A stretch of DNA of 10,873 bases from Sulfurimonas sp. GTDB taxonomy: Bacteria > Campylobacterota > Campylobacteria > Campylobacterales > Sulfurimonadaceae. The position numbers and the translations under genes are program-made. Below, piece after piece: positions 1 through 7,789 of this stretch. The first letter of the stretch is position 1. The number at the start of each line of letters is the position of its first letter. The stretch covers positions 42,446-53,318 of the forward strand of contig NVXO02000011.1 of the NCBI GenBank assembly GCA_002733945.2, in the 5' to 3' direction. The notes beneath the pieces were generated by a model. The model saw only the letters and a list, made by a program, of their open reading frames with translations, did no database searches and was not told the origin of the DNA.

Positions 1-239
1 GATTTTTTTTCTAACTGACGTTCTATCGCCTCTTTTTGTTCTAAGAGTGCTTGTACATCATCTTGAAGAGTTTGTGTCTCTAAATTAATAATAGACGTAG
101 CGGCTTGACGAACTTCTTCTAAAGTGAGAGAATCAAAATCTAGCTTACTTTCCTCTATCGCTGAAAGGATTCGTTTATCGATAGTTTTAAAGCTTTTGTT
201 ATAAACAGTTTCTAGATTTTTTTCTATTGTGTGTGCCAT
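1..239 (-). CDS. Unrecognised protein, 5' part only (cut by window edge)
   Basis: This is an open frame read leftward from an ATG at 237-239 to the window edge: 79 complete codons and no stop, so the C-terminus is missing. A good ribosome binding site (AAGGAAA at 244-250) lies four bases before the ATG. The start is 12 nt after the stop of the DUF493 gene, so it is probably the third gene of the moaC transcript. The protein begins MAHTIEKNLE. It has no signal peptide or membrane segment and is rich in Glu, Lys, Gln and Leu. From about residue 50 it looks helical and is likely to form a coiled coil (repeated LE/LQ/EQKE patterns, no Pro). I do not recognise a family and assign no function. It is not an obvious molybdenum-cofactor enzyme. 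Confidence 0.7.
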   Translation of the reverse strand, partial: MAHTIEKNLETVYNKSFKTIDKRILSAIEESKLDFDSLTLEEVRQAATSIINLETQTLQDDVQALLEQKEAIERQLEKK

Positions 240-251
240 AATATTTCCTTT

Positions 252-521
252 TTAAAGTACCATTTTAATATTTTGATGTTTTTTTAATGCCTCGAAAATA
301 AAAGTTCTATCATCTTCATTATGAACTAGCAGGTCAAGATTCATACTGATGTATTTACCTGTTTTAGACTTGTTGGAAGGTGACATAGCATGCGCTCTTT
401 CATCAATCACATCTCGGATTGCCTGTTCAAGTGCAGCTTTTTCACTTGCTATAACTTTATAGCACCAGTTGCAAGGGTACTCGATAAGAACTTTTTGCTT
501 ACTATCGTTTATAGTCTCCAC
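252..521 (-). CDS. DUF493 (YbeD/HP0495-like) family protein, GTG start
   Basis: This is a small cytosolic protein of 89 residues from the GTG at 519-521. The segment with [12 protein letters not shown] near the N-terminus, the central [17 protein letters not shown] stretch and the length match the DUF493/YbeD family of ferredoxin-like alpha-beta folds. That family includes H. pylori HP0495 and E. coli YbeD, and its molecular role is not established. An upstream TTG at 543-545 would add eight residues. GTG is preferred because a full AGGAGG (527-532) lies five bases before it and because family members begin only a few residues before the Tyr-Pro motif. The gene overlaps the 3' end of moaC by 20 bp in another frame, so it is probably translationally coupled to it. 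There is no signal peptide. Cys pairs near the N-terminus (CNWC) are visible, but I cannot say that they bind metal. Confidence 0.82.
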   Translation of the reverse strand: METINDSKQKVLIEYPCNWCYKVIASEKAALEQAIRDVIDERAHAMSPSNKSKTGKYISMNLDLLVHNEDDRTFIFEALKKHQNIKMVL

Positions 522-972
522 TTTTGCCTCCTGATTTTGTCTCAAGCTGTATATTACGTATAATCATCCCCTTATCTATAGCTTTTACCATATCATAAAT
601 AGTAAGAAGCCCAATACTAGTCCCTGTAAGCGCTTCCATCTCAACCCCAGTTTGACCTTTGAGTTTAGCTGTTACTATAAGTTTAAAACCTGGTAGTTCT
701 GCAAGTTCTTCTACATCACAGTTTATTCCACTAAGATTTAAAGGATGACACATAGGAATAATTTCACTTGTTTTTTTCACACCCATAATAGCTGCAATTA
801 CTGCAGTCTGTAAAACAGGCCCTTTTTTTGTTTTCTCAGTAACAATAGCATCATAAGCATCTTGGCTCATCTCTATAATACCACTGGCTACAGCTACTCT
901 TGTAGTCTCTTGTTTGTCGCTTACATCAACCATCTTTGGTCTTTGGTTTTCATCTAAATGTGTTAAGTTCAT
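502..972 (-). CDS. moaC: Cyclic pyranopterin monophosphate synthase MoaC
   Basis: MoaC works with MoaA in the first step of molybdenum-cofactor synthesis, converting the 3',8-cyclo-GTP intermediate to cyclic pyranopterin monophosphate in the cytosol. The 156-residue protein has the usual length. It shows MVDVS (14-18), [10 protein letters not shown] (72-81), GVEMEALT (109-116), LTIYDMVKA (123-131) and the C-terminal KSGGKSGD (146-153). Lys50 (KKG) and Lys130 (DMVK) align with E. coli catalytic residues Lys51 and Lys131. The start is the ATG at 970-972. Its ribosome binding site is weak, but the [10 protein letters not shown] beginning matches family N-termini. A clear extended -10 promoter lies about 27 bp upstream. 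It is the first gene of a leftward unit with the DUF493 gene and the partial gene at the window edge. Its product feeds the cofactor of NapA, encoded about 1.7 kb away. Confidence 0.96.
   Translation of the reverse strand: MNLTHLDENQRPKMVDVSDKQETTRVAVASGIIEMSQDAYDAIVTEKTKKGPVLQTAVIAAIMGVKKTSEIIPMCHPLNLSGINCDVEELAELPGFKLIVTAKLKGQTGVEMEALTGTSIGLLTIYDMVKAIDKGMIIRNIQLETKSGGKSGDYKR
527..532 (-). promoter_or_regulatory. Shine-Dalgarno site deciding the DUF493 start
   Basis: On the minus strand this reads AGGAGG, followed by five bases and GTG (519-521). It lies inside the moaC coding region, where it encodes part of the conserved Ser-Gly-Gly of the MoaC C-terminal KSGGKSG motif. Its strength and spacing favour GTG over the upstream TTG at 543-545. 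Confidence 0.75.
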
Positions 973-998
973 TGGTTATATCTTTATGCTTTTTTATT

Positions 999-1007
999 AT
1001 TATAGCA
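999..1007 (-). promoter_or_regulatory. Putative extended -10 promoter of moaC
   Basis: On the minus strand this reads TGCTATAAT, a perfect TATAAT (999-1004) with the TGn extension (1005-1007). Initiation about seven bases downstream would give a leader of about 20 nt before the moaC ATG at 972. There is no good TTGACA about 17 bp further upstream (TTATAA at best), which is common for extended -10 promoters and for the vegetative promoters of this phylum. The leader is too short for a riboswitch. Confidence 0.6.
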
Positions 1008-1138
1008 GAAGTAGAGAAATTTATAATCTGCTTGTACATATACTTTATACTACCATAATTAATACTTTTTAATATCTAGCCTATTGTATCGAAAATAAGT
1101 TGTTTTGGATGAAAATAAATGAGTGCTTTTAATCACTG

Positions 1139-1165
1139 TCAAACATGCAAGAATTGCATGTTTGA
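1139..1165. terminator. Perfect 12-bp inverted repeat downstream of the porin gene
   Basis: The arms TCAAACATGCAA (1139-1150) and TTGCATGTTTGA (1154-1165) are perfect reverse complements separated by GAA. The repeat starts 18 bp past the porin stop, the expected place for a terminator hairpin. However, on the porin strand the hairpin is followed by GACAGTGATTAAAAGC rather than a run of T, so it is not a classic intrinsic terminator. It could act as a 3'-end stabiliser or a terminator needing a factor. Being a near-perfect palindrome between two genes, it could also be a protein-binding operator. Confidence 0.45.
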
Positions 1166-1182
1166 GAGGAAAGAATAAGTGT

Positions 1183-2472
1183 TTAGAACTTATAAGAGAG
1201 CTGTGCCCAAGCAACTTGTTTGTCAAATGTTGCATTTGTAAAACTTGTAGCATCACCTGCTGTATATGATGCGAGTTTTAGAAGACCAGTTAGGTTGTTC
1301 ACACCTGGAATTTTATTTACATATACAACATCAATCTCTGAACCGAGATTAGTAGTTGTTCCAGATACTGCATTCATTGCTGTCTCAGCTTGGAAGTCAT
1401 GATACACTGCAAGAAGTTTTCCAAAACCTTTTGTTTTATAGCCTAAACGAATATTTGTATCAATAAGACCACCAGCCGCACCATTGTTCCCTACATAAAA
1501 TACATCTGCCCAACCATTAAACTTATGGTTTGTTCCTAGTGCAGGATTGAAGTTTGTTTTTGTTGAAGTTGCATCGTTCTCATCTTTACCGCTGAGTACC
1601 TCATAGTTTAGACCTGCAATAAAGCCAGAAAAATTAGCACCAATATCTAGATTATAGTAGTATGCATCTGCTTTCACATTTGTTTGAGCAGCTGCCGAAC
1701 CATACTCCATAGTTGCATCACGCTGGATAGCATACTCTGCACGGTAAGTAAGTTTCGCGCCAGCATCTATTTTACCTGTTAAGGCAAGACCAATAGTATC
1801 ACTTGTAGATGCTAACATATAGTCATACGCTGTAATGCTTAAAGCCTCTGCTACTTTGTACTTAACATGAAGTAAAACAGAGTTTGTTTCAGTAGTAGTT
1901 ATACCTGTAACCCCTGCATACCCATATACATAAGCAGCAAGGATGTCTAGGTTTTCTATATCACTATTTGAAGCATAAACAGTGTCGTAAGAACGTTCTG
2001 TCTGTCTCCAACCGACTGTACCGATAAAACGTTGATTATCTAGATTTAGCTGTGAACGACCAGCATGGAGCGCAGTTTTACCAAGTTTATAGTCTATAGA
2101 AGCTTCTGAAAGCATTGCTTGTTGTTTGTCGGCAATTATGTCATATTGTACTCCATCACCATTATAGTTTAAATTTCCTGGTGAACTATAGTTTGTATTA
2201 CCAAAATTATTTACACTTTGCAGACCTATAGTTGCACTTAAGTTTTGGACTCCAAAAAGACCAGCTGTTAGCACTAAATGAGTACGATTTGTAAAAGATT
2301 GTGCACTAGTAGTACTACTCTTGTCACTATTAACCGTTTCATATCGTGGACGAAGTTCACCACTGAATTTTATATTATCTAGAATATTTAAACCACCTTG
2401 CGCTGCACTGGCAACATTTAAAGAACCTATTATCGCTGTATATACTACAACTGACATTACTGTTTTTTTCAT
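1183..2472 (-). CDS. Outer-membrane beta-barrel porin
   Basis: This is a 429-residue outer-membrane protein. A Sec signal peptide is visible: MKK, a hydrophobic stretch to about residue 20, and an ASA cleavage motif near residue 23. The mature part shows alternating polar and hydrophobic strands, many Asn, Thr, Ser, Gly and Tyr, almost no Cys, and a C-terminal WAQLSYKF ending in Phe, as expected for BAM-inserted barrels. A segment at 138-157 (AGRSQLNLDN, then QRFIGTVGWRQ) resembles the conserved GRQ...QRFVGxxxWRQ region of porins annotated as alginate-export-like in proteobacteria. That label does not imply alginate as the substrate. The start ATG (2470-2472) has AAGGAAAT just before it. The gene is transcribed away from napA and shares a 168-bp control region with it. 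Substrate unknown: uptake of nitrate or of an electron donor is possible from context only. Confidence 0.87.
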   Translation of the reverse strand: MKKTVMSVVVYTAIIGSLNVASAAQGGLNILDNIKFSGELRPRYETVNSDKSSTTSAQSFTNRTHLVLTAGLFGVQNLSATIGLQSVNNFGNTNYSSPGNLNYNGDGVQYDIIADKQQAMLSEASIDYKLGKTALHAGRSQLNLDNQRFIGTVGWRQTERSYDTVYASNSDIENLDILAAYVYGYAGVTGITTTETNSVLLHVKYKVAEALSITAYDYMLASTSDTIGLALTGKIDAGAKLTYRAEYAIQRDATMEYGSAAAQTNVKADAYYYNLDIGANFSGFIAGLNYEVLSGKDENDATSTKTNFNPALGTNHKFNGWADVFYVGNNGAAGGLIDTNIRLGYKTKGFGKLLAVYHDFQAETAMNAVSGTTTNLGSEIDVVYVNKIPGVNNLTGLLKLASYTAGDATSFTNATFDKQVAWAQLSYKF

Positions 2473-2505
2473 ATTATTTCCTTATGATAATTAGAGTGTA
2501 GTAGC

Positions 2506-2511
2506 ATTATC
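2506..2511 (-). promoter_or_regulatory. Possible -10 box of the porin promoter
   Basis: On the minus strand this reads GATAAT, matching TATAAT at five of six positions. A TTTACA lies 15 bp further upstream as a modest -35. Initiation would leave a leader of about 27 nt to the porin ATG at 2472. The region is very AT-rich, so chance matches are likely. Confidence 0.35.
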
Positions 2512-2602
2512 TTACTTAGTTGCTTATGTAAAGCTTAAAGTATAAAGATAAGTACAAATTTAATAATTCATGTAAAAAAACTTTTAAAATAGAGAAAGAA
2601 AG

Positions 2603-2611
2603 TGATATACT
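2603..2611 (+). promoter_or_regulatory. Putative extended -10 promoter of the nap operon
   Basis: The sequence TGATATACT is TGn plus TATACT (five of six matches to TATAAT). Initiation near 2618 would give a leader of about 22 nt containing the AGGAG at 2631-2635, which sits five bases before the napA ATG. No clear -35 box is present. I could not find a convincing FNR/CRP-type palindrome (TTGAT-N4-ATCAA or TTAAC-N4-GTTAA) in 2473-2602, so nitrate or oxygen control is not visible here. Confidence 0.4.
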
Positions 2612-2640
2612 ACTTTTTAACTTTTATAACAGGAGATAAC

Positions 2641-5469
2641 ATGTTACTTTCAAGAAGAGGATTTCTCAAGAGTTCAGCTGCTGCATCTGCAGCGGCTGCT
2701 ATCGGTATGGCTGTTCCCGCAAATCTAGAAGCAGCCGCTGAAAAAGCAGAGAGCCAATGGAGATGGGATAAGGCAGCTTGTCGTTTTTGTGGTACTGGTT
2801 GTGGCATCATGATGGCCACTAGTGGTGAGGGAGTTGATAGAAAGATTGTAGCAGTTAAGGGAGACCCTGCTGCTCCAGTTAATCGAGGTCTTAATTGTAT
2901 TAAGGGTTATTTTAATGCAAAAATTATGTATGGAGCAGATAGGTTAAAGCAACCACTGCTTCGTGTTGATAAAGATGGTAACTTTGATAAGCATGGTAAA
3001 TTTGCACCAGTATCATGGAAGAGAGCATTTGATGAGATGGAAATCCATGTAAAAAAAGCTCTTAAGCATGGTGGACCTGAATCAGTAGCAGTTTTTGCAT
3101 CTGGACAGTACACAGTTATGGAAGGGTATGCCGCTCAAAAGATGATGAAAGGTGGCTTTCGCTCAAATGCGATAGATCCAAATGCTCGTCATTGTATGGC
3201 TTCTGCTGTTGTTGGTTTTTACCAAACTTTTGGTATTGATGAGCCATCTGGTTGTTATGATGATATCGAACTTACAGATACAGTTGTAGCATGGGGATCA
3301 AACATGGCAGAGATGCACCCAATTCTTTGGTCTCGTGTAACAGATAGAAAGCTCTCAGATCCAGATCGTGTTAAGGTTGTTTCTATTCAAACTTATACAC
3401 ACCGTACTTCTGATTTAGCAGATATTGAAATTATCTTTACTCCAAATACAGATACGGCACTTTGGAATTATATCGCTAGAGAAATTGTATATAACAATCC
3501 AGAAGCAATAGAATGGGAATTTATCCGTAAACATATTATCTTTGCAGCAGGTCCTGTAAATCTTGGTTACGGAATGAGACGTTCAACTGACAAGTCTATT
3601 AAAGAGGGTAAATACACTGACCTTGAGATGGAAATTATTTCTAAAGAGATGTCAAAAGTTGTCTCAGCTGCTGAAGGTCCAGCTTTAGAACCATTTGGTT
3701 ATAAAGAGGGTGACACTATGGTAAACAATGGTGGAACACTTGGACACTGGGAAATATCATTTGAAGAGTATAAAAGATCATTAGCACCATATACACTTGA
3801 GTATACTGCCAAGTTATGTAAGGGTGATCCAGACGAAAATCTAGAAGACTTTAAGAACAAACTTCAAGATTTAGCAAACCTCTATATAGAAGAAGGGCGC
3901 AAGGTCGTAAGTTTTTGGACTATGGGTATGAACCAACATACACGTGGTACATGGGATAATACACTTGCATACAATGTTCACTTTCTACTTAACAAACAAG
4001 CCAAGCCAGGTTCTGGAGCATTCTCTTTAACTGGACAGCCTTCAGCTTGTGGAACAGCGAGAGAAGTTGGTACATTTACACACAGGCTACCTGCAGATAT
4101 GATGGTGAAAAATCCTAAACATAGAGCAATAGTTGAAGAGAAGTGGAAAGTTCCAGCAGGTACTCTAAACGGAGTTGGGAAACAGCATATCATGCAGATT
4201 CATAGAGATATCGAAGATGGTCTTGTGAAATTTGCTTGGGTAAATGTTTGTAATCCATACCAAGATTCAGCAAGTGCTACACACTGGATTAAAGCAGCAC
4301 GTGAGATGGATAACTTCATAGTAACTTCTGATGGTTACCCAGGTATCTCTGCTAAAGTTTCGGACCTTATTTTACCATCTGCAATGATGTATGAAAAATG
4401 GGGAGCTTACGGAAATGCAGAGCGTCGTACTCAACACTGGAGACAACAAGTAATTCCAGTTGGAGATTCTATGAGTGATACATGGCAGTGGATGGAGTTT
4501 GCAAAACGTTTTACTGTTGATGATTTATGGGGAGCTTATGAGCCATCTGGTCCTAGAAAAACAAAGCTAAATGATGTAAGAGCAGGTGCTAAAAAAATGG
4601 GTTACAAAGGTGATACAACTATGTTTGATATCCTTTTTAACAATGAAGATGCACGTTCATATACACTAGACCAAAAAGATCCAATCCAAAAAGGCTATGA
4701 CAATTCTGAAGGTTATGGTGATGCTCGTAATGTTATCGGTTCAGATGGTAAAGTTTTCAAGGGATACGGTTTTCATGTTCATAAGTATTTATTTGAAGAG
4801 TATGCTGCATTTGGTCGAGGACATGGGCATGATTTAGCTCCTTTTGATGTTTATCATAAAGTTCGTGGATTAAAATGGCCTGTTGTTGATGGAAAAGAGA
4901 CACAGTGGCGTTTTAACTCTAAGTACGATCCGTATGCAGCTGCACAGACAAAGGAAAACGGAAATCCATTTGCCTTCTATGGTACTTTAGCAAAAGCACT
5001 ACAATCTGGTACATTAGAAGGGAAAAATAAAGAGTCTAAAAAAGTACCTTTACCTAATAAAGCAAAAATATTTGCTCGTCCATATATGGATGCACCAGAA
5101 TTACCAGATAAAGAGTACGACACATGGTTAAGTACAGGTCGTGTACTTGAACACTGGCATTCAGGAACTATGACTATGCGTGTTCCTGAACTTTACCGTG
5201 CAGTTCCAGAAGCACTCTGTTATATGCACCCTCAAGATGCAAAAGATAAAGGTCTTAAGCAGAGTGGTTTATGCTGGGTTGAATCTCGCCGTGGTAAAGT
5301 AAAAGCTCGTGTTGAAACACGTGGACGTAATAGACCAGCTCGTGGACTTGTATTTGTTCCTTGGTTTGATGAAAAGGTATTTATCAATAAAGTTTGTTTA
5401 GATGCAACATGTCCAATGTCAAAGCAGACAGACTTTAAAAAATGTGCAGTAAAAATTTATAGCGTATAA
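2641..5469 (+). CDS. napA: Periplasmic nitrate reductase catalytic subunit NapA
   Basis: NapA reduces nitrate to nitrite in the periplasm using Mo-bis-MGD and one [4Fe-4S] cluster. From the ATG at 2641 the protein has 942 residues. It opens with a Tat signal (SRRGFLK at 4-10, an Ala-rich core, cleavage near 33), which fits cytosolic cofactor insertion before export. Cluster ligands are Cys47, Cys50, Cys54 and Cys86, and the Mo-ligating Cys185 lies in [13 protein letters not shown] at 2602 would add 13 residues but would put extra hydrophobic sequence before the Tat motif. The AGGAG at 2631-2635 sits correctly for 2641, so the shorter start is chosen. At 942 residues it is much longer than E. 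coli NapA (about 830), with extra segments near residues 340-400 and 630-740. Campylobacterota NapA proteins are also long (about 920-940). napG follows after 8 nt. A NapAB complex with the dihaem NapB is expected. Confidence 0.98.
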   Translation: MLLSRRGFLKSSAAASAAAAIGMAVPANLEAAAEKAESQWRWDKAACRFCGTGCGIMMATSGEGVDRKIVAVKGDPAAPVNRGLNCIKGYFNAKIMYGADRLKQPLLRVDKDGNFDKHGKFAPVSWKRAFDEMEIHVKKALKHGGPESVAVFASGQYTVMEGYAAQKMMKGGFRSNAIDPNARHCMASAVVGFYQTFGIDEPSGCYDDIELTDTVVAWGSNMAEMHPILWSRVTDRKLSDPDRVKVVSIQTYTHRTSDLADIEIIFTPNTDTALWNYIAREIVYNNPEAIEWEFIRKHIIFAAGPVNLGYGMRRSTDKSIKEGKYTDLEMEIISKEMSKVVSAAEGPALEPFGYKEGDTMVNNGGTLGHWEISFEEYKRSLAPYTLEYTAKLCKGDPDENLEDFKNKLQDLANLYIEEGRKVVSFWTMGMNQHTRGTWDNTLAYNVHFLLNKQAKPGSGAFSLTGQPSACGTAREVGTFTHRLPADMMVKNPKHRAIVEEKWKVPAGTLNGVGKQHIMQIHRDIEDGLVKFAWVNVCNPYQDSASATHWIKAAREMDNFIVTSDGYPGISAKVSDLILPSAMMYEKWGAYGNAERRTQHWRQQVIPVGDSMSDTWQWMEFAKRFTVDDLWGAYEPSGPRKTKLNDVRAGAKKMGYKGDTTMFDILFNNEDARSYTLDQKDPIQKGYDNSEGYGDARNVIGSDGKVFKGYGFHVHKYLFEEYAAFGRGHGHDLAPFDVYHKVRGLKWPVVDGKETQWRFNSKYDPYAAAQTKENGNPFAFYGTLAKALQSGTLEGKNKESKKVPLPNKAKIFARPYMDAPELPDKEYDTWLSTGRVLEHWHSGTMTMRVPELYRAVPEALCYMHPQDAKDKGLKQSGLCWVESRRGKVKARVETRGRNRPARGLVFVPWFDEKVFINKVCLDATCPMSKQTDFKKCAVKIYSV

Positions 5470-5477
5470 AGAGAAAA

Positions 5478-6272
5478 ATGATGCAAAAAGGTCATATGAG
5501 TGATAGAAGAAAATTTATTCTTACAATGGCAAGATCAGTTGGTCTTGCAGGTATTGGAGCTCTTATTTGGAGCTCTGTGCTAGAAGAGTCAGTTCATGCT
5601 TCTTTACTTTTACGTCCTCCTGGTGCTCTTAATGAGGAGGAGTTTTTAAAGACCTGCATTAAATGTGGTCTTTGTGTATCAGCTTGTCCATACGATACTT
5701 TGAAGTTAGCAGCTCCAGGTGATAAAAAACCAATGGGAACACCATTTTTTGATGCGAGAGAAATCCCTTGTTATATGTGTGAAGATATACCTTGTGTTCC
5801 AGTATGTCCTAGTGGAGCACTGAGTCAAGAGAGTGTGAGTAGTAATGGTGAGTTAGATATTAATCTTGCAAAGATGGGTGTAGCTGTTGTTGACCCTTAT
5901 GCTTGTATCGCGTTTTGGGGTATTCAGTGCGATGCATGTTATCGTGCTTGTCCTCTACTTGATGAAGCGATAGTTTTAGAGTATGAAAGAAATGAACGTA
6001 CTGGAAAACATGCATTTTTAAAACCAGTAGTCGTTCCAGATGTATGTACTGGATGCGGTATGTGTGAACATGCTTGTATAACTGAAAAAGCATCGATTAC
6101 TATTCTTCCTAGAGAGGTTGTTATGGGAAGAGCAGGTGATCATTATGTAAAAGGTTGGGATAAGCAAGACCAAAAAAGGGTAAAAAATGCTCGTGCAACA
6201 ATCACTAAAACAGAGATAAGCAAGAAGAGTGCACTTGATAGTTTAAATGATGAAACAGGACTATTTGAATGA
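5478..6272 (+). CDS. napG: NapG, ferredoxin-type quinol dehydrogenase subunit
   Basis: NapG is a periplasmic protein with four [4Fe-4S] clusters. With membrane-bound NapH it passes electrons from menaquinol towards NapB and NapA, taking the place of NapC. Of 264 residues, the first 40 form a Tat signal (DRRKFIL at 9-15, then a hydrophobic core). Four Cys groups follow: 60/63/66/70, 98/101/106/110, 143/151/154/158 and 190/193/196/200. The third has the C-x7-C-x2-C-x3-C spacing typical of this family. An LLLRPPGAL stretch at 43-51 is shared in style with NapF. Start: ATG at 5478 has GAG four bases before it, and an in-frame ATG at 5496 (MSDRRKF) with AAAAAGG before it is equally plausible and keeps the Tat signal. 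The 3' end overlaps napH as ATGA. Confidence 0.96.
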   Translation: MMQKGHMSDRRKFILTMARSVGLAGIGALIWSSVLEESVHASLLLRPPGALNEEEFLKTCIKCGLCVSACPYDTLKLAAPGDKKPMGTPFFDAREIPCYMCEDIPCVPVCPSGALSQESVSSNGELDINLAKMGVAVVDPYACIAFWGIQCDACYRACPLLDEAIVLEYERNERTGKHAFLKPVVVPDVCTGCGMCEHACITEKASITILPREVVMGRAGDHYVKGWDKQDQKRVKNARATITKTEISKKSALDSLNDETGLFE

Positions 6273-7069
6273 GATATTTAATAAGTAGACGAATTGTTCA
6301 AGTAAGTATCATTGTTCTTTATATCTTAGCACATCTATATGGGCTAAAGATTTTAGAAGGTAATTTGAGTTCATCGATTCTATTTGGGGCTATTCCCTTG
6401 AGTGATCCTTTTGCTGTTTTACAGATGTTTGTTGCAGGTTCAATTATAACTATGGATATTTTCATAGGTGCTCTAATAATTACAATATTTTATGGCTTAC
6501 TTGGTGGACGAATGTTTTGCTCGTGGGTATGTCCTGTAAATATAGTAACAGATGCAGCAAATTATCTTAGAAGAAAGTTGGGAATTACAGCTATTCAAAA
6601 ACGAGTCTATATGAGTAGAAATATTCGTTACTGGGTTTTAGGACTCAGTCTATTTCTCTCTTTTTTCATGGGACTTACTGCGTTTGAGCTTGTAAGTCCA
6701 ATCTCTATCTTACATAGAGGTTTAATTTTTGGAATGGGTTTTGGCTTTTCAGTAGTTTTGATTATCTTTTTCTTTGATCTTTTAGTTCATGAGAATGGAT
6801 GGTGTGGGTATGTATGCCCTTTAGGTGCTTTTTACTCTTTAGTAGGAAAGTACTCTCTTATAAGAGTAAAGCATAATGTAGATAAATGCACTGAGTGCAT
6901 GGAGTGTAAAGTTGTTTGTCCAGAAAAAGAGGTGCTGTTTATGGTGGGTAAGTCCTCACAAATAGTTAACATGGGTGCATGTACAAATTGTGCAAGATGT
7001 ATTGAAGTGTGTGCAGATGATGCTTTAAACTTTTCAATACGAAATTTTAGTAAGAAAAATAAGGAGTAA
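6269..7069 (+). CDS. napH: NapH, membrane quinol dehydrogenase subunit
   Basis: NapH is the integral membrane partner of NapG, thought to oxidise menaquinol. The 266-residue protein has four hydrophobic segments, at about 10-27, 58-78, 121-143 and 152-175. It has two CxxxCP motifs (Cys84-Cys88 and Cys179-Cys183), which in NapH are implicated in interaction and quinol-related function. The C-terminal domain after residue 200 carries two [4Fe-4S] motifs: Cys207/210/213/217 and Cys238/241/244/248. In the family this domain faces the cytoplasm. The start overlaps the napG stop by four bases (ATGA), indicating coupled synthesis of the two partners. No napC is present anywhere in the cluster, so NapGH is inferred to be the sole quinol-oxidising module encoded here. 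Confidence 0.96.
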   Translation: MRYLISRRIVQVSIIVLYILAHLYGLKILEGNLSSSILFGAIPLSDPFAVLQMFVAGSIITMDIFIGALIITIFYGLLGGRMFCSWVCPVNIVTDAANYLRRKLGITAIQKRVYMSRNIRYWVLGLSLFLSFFMGLTAFELVSPISILHRGLIFGMGFGFSVVLIIFFFDLLVHENGWCGYVCPLGAFYSLVGKYSLIRVKHNVDKCTECMECKVVCPEKEVLFMVGKSSQIVNMGACTNCARCIEVCADDALNFSIRNFSKKNKE

Positions 7070-7072
7070 GTA

Positions 7073-7786
7073 ATGAAAACAGTAAGTAAAATAATATTAG
7101 GCTTAGCAGCTGCAACTCTACTACTAGTTGTTGGTTGTGGTGAGCAAGTAACACCGGCACAGAGTGCACATGAAGAAAAAGTAGTACCAAGCATATCTGA
7201 AGAGTCCCTAGGACTAAGAAAAACAGATATTTATGTAGAGGATGATACTCTCTCTACAAAGACAGAGTATAGAAGTGTACAGCCTGGATCAAGTACAAGA
7301 ATCAAGAGAGCCTTTCAGGATGCTCCTCCTATGATCCCCCATAATGTGGCTGATTTTTTACCTATTACTAGAGAAAACAACTCTTGTGTTGGCTGTCATG
7401 ACCCAGATATAGCACCGGCAATGGGTGCAACTCCAATTCCACCTTCGCATTATCTTGATATGCGTCCGCATCATGTTTTTGATGGTAAAGAGTTTAAAAA
7501 GTCTATTGACAATACAAAAAATGAGACAGATGTGAAGAAGTTAACACATTTGAATCAAGCACGTTATAACTGCTCTCAATGTCATGCTCCACAGTCCCAA
7601 GGAAATCTAAGTGTAGAAAATACTTTTGAAGCAGAGTATACGAAAAAAGATGGAGAGTTTAAATCTAGCTGGGCTGAAGTTGTTTTAGATGACTTAGATA
7701 CTGTTGGTAAAGAGTCAAAAATAACTCCAGCGGATTTAGACAACTCTGATTCTGCTGCTGGTCACTTAAATAAAGTAGCACACTAA
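7073..7786 (+). CDS. napB: NapB, dihaem cytochrome c subunit of nitrate reductase
   Basis: NapB is the small electron-transfer subunit that hands electrons to NapA in the periplasm. Two haem c sites are present: CVGCH (105-109) and CSQCH (167-171). Family landmarks are MIPHN (87-91) before haem 1 and PIPPSHYLDMR (121-131) between the haems, whose His residues (His90, His126) are the likely distal ligands. Unusually, the signal peptide ends in LVVGC with Cys22 (LVVGCGEQ), a good lipobox, so a lipid-anchored NapB is predicted. At 237 residues it is longer than E. coli NapB (about 150). The extra length lies mainly between the signal and haem 1 and in an acidic tail after residue 190. It follows napH after 3 nt and has a strong AAGGAG six bases before its ATG, one of the best ribosome binding sites in the operon. 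Confidence 0.96.
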   Translation: MKTVSKIILGLAAATLLLVVGCGEQVTPAQSAHEEKVVPSISEESLGLRKTDIYVEDDTLSTKTEYRSVQPGSSTRIKRAFQDAPPMIPHNVADFLPITRENNSCVGCHDPDIAPAMGATPIPPSHYLDMRPHHVFDGKEFKKSIDNTKNETDVKKLTHLNQARYNCSQCHAPQSQGNLSVENTFEAEYTKKDGEFKSSWAEVVLDDLDTVGKESKITPADLDNSDSAAGHLNKVAH

Positions 7787-7789
7787 GAT

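Noticed and set aside
522..545. TTG start for the DUF493 gene, giving 97 residues
   Set aside because: There is no ribosome binding site before the TTG, while AGGAGG lies just before GTG 519-521. The extra residues are not typical of the family.
973..1000. Molybdenum-cofactor riboswitch upstream of moaC
   Set aside because: The predicted leader is only about 20 nt, far too short, and no matching structure was seen.
1059..1256. 65-codon minus-strand frame overlapping the porin 3' end
   Set aside because: It lies in AT-rich intergenic sequence and out of frame with the porin. Its composition is not protein-like and it has no clear start signal.
2507..2551. Inverted repeat TTATCTT / AAGATAA between the porin and napA as a regulator site
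   Set aside because: The arms are 31 bp apart and AT-rich, so chance is likely. They do not match FNR, CRP or NssR-type palindromes.
2625..2630. TATAAC just before napA as a -10 box
   Set aside because: Transcription from it would begin after the ribosome binding site, so it could not serve normal napA translation.
2602..2640. Longer napA reading from a GTG, adding 13 residues
   Set aside because: The added residues lie before the Tat motif and would mask it. AGGAG at 2631-2635 is correctly placed for the ATG at 2641, and a promoter-like TGATATACT covers the proposed upstream start.
5860..6093. 77-codon minus-strand frame inside napG
   Set aside because: It is a shadow of napG. The His- and Tyr-rich product arises from the opposite strand of Cys and acidic codons.
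6832..7194. 120-codon frame on the minus strand across the napH-napB junction
   Set aside because: It is antisense to two certain genes and its translation (Ser/Thr/Cys-rich, no domain) has no family character.
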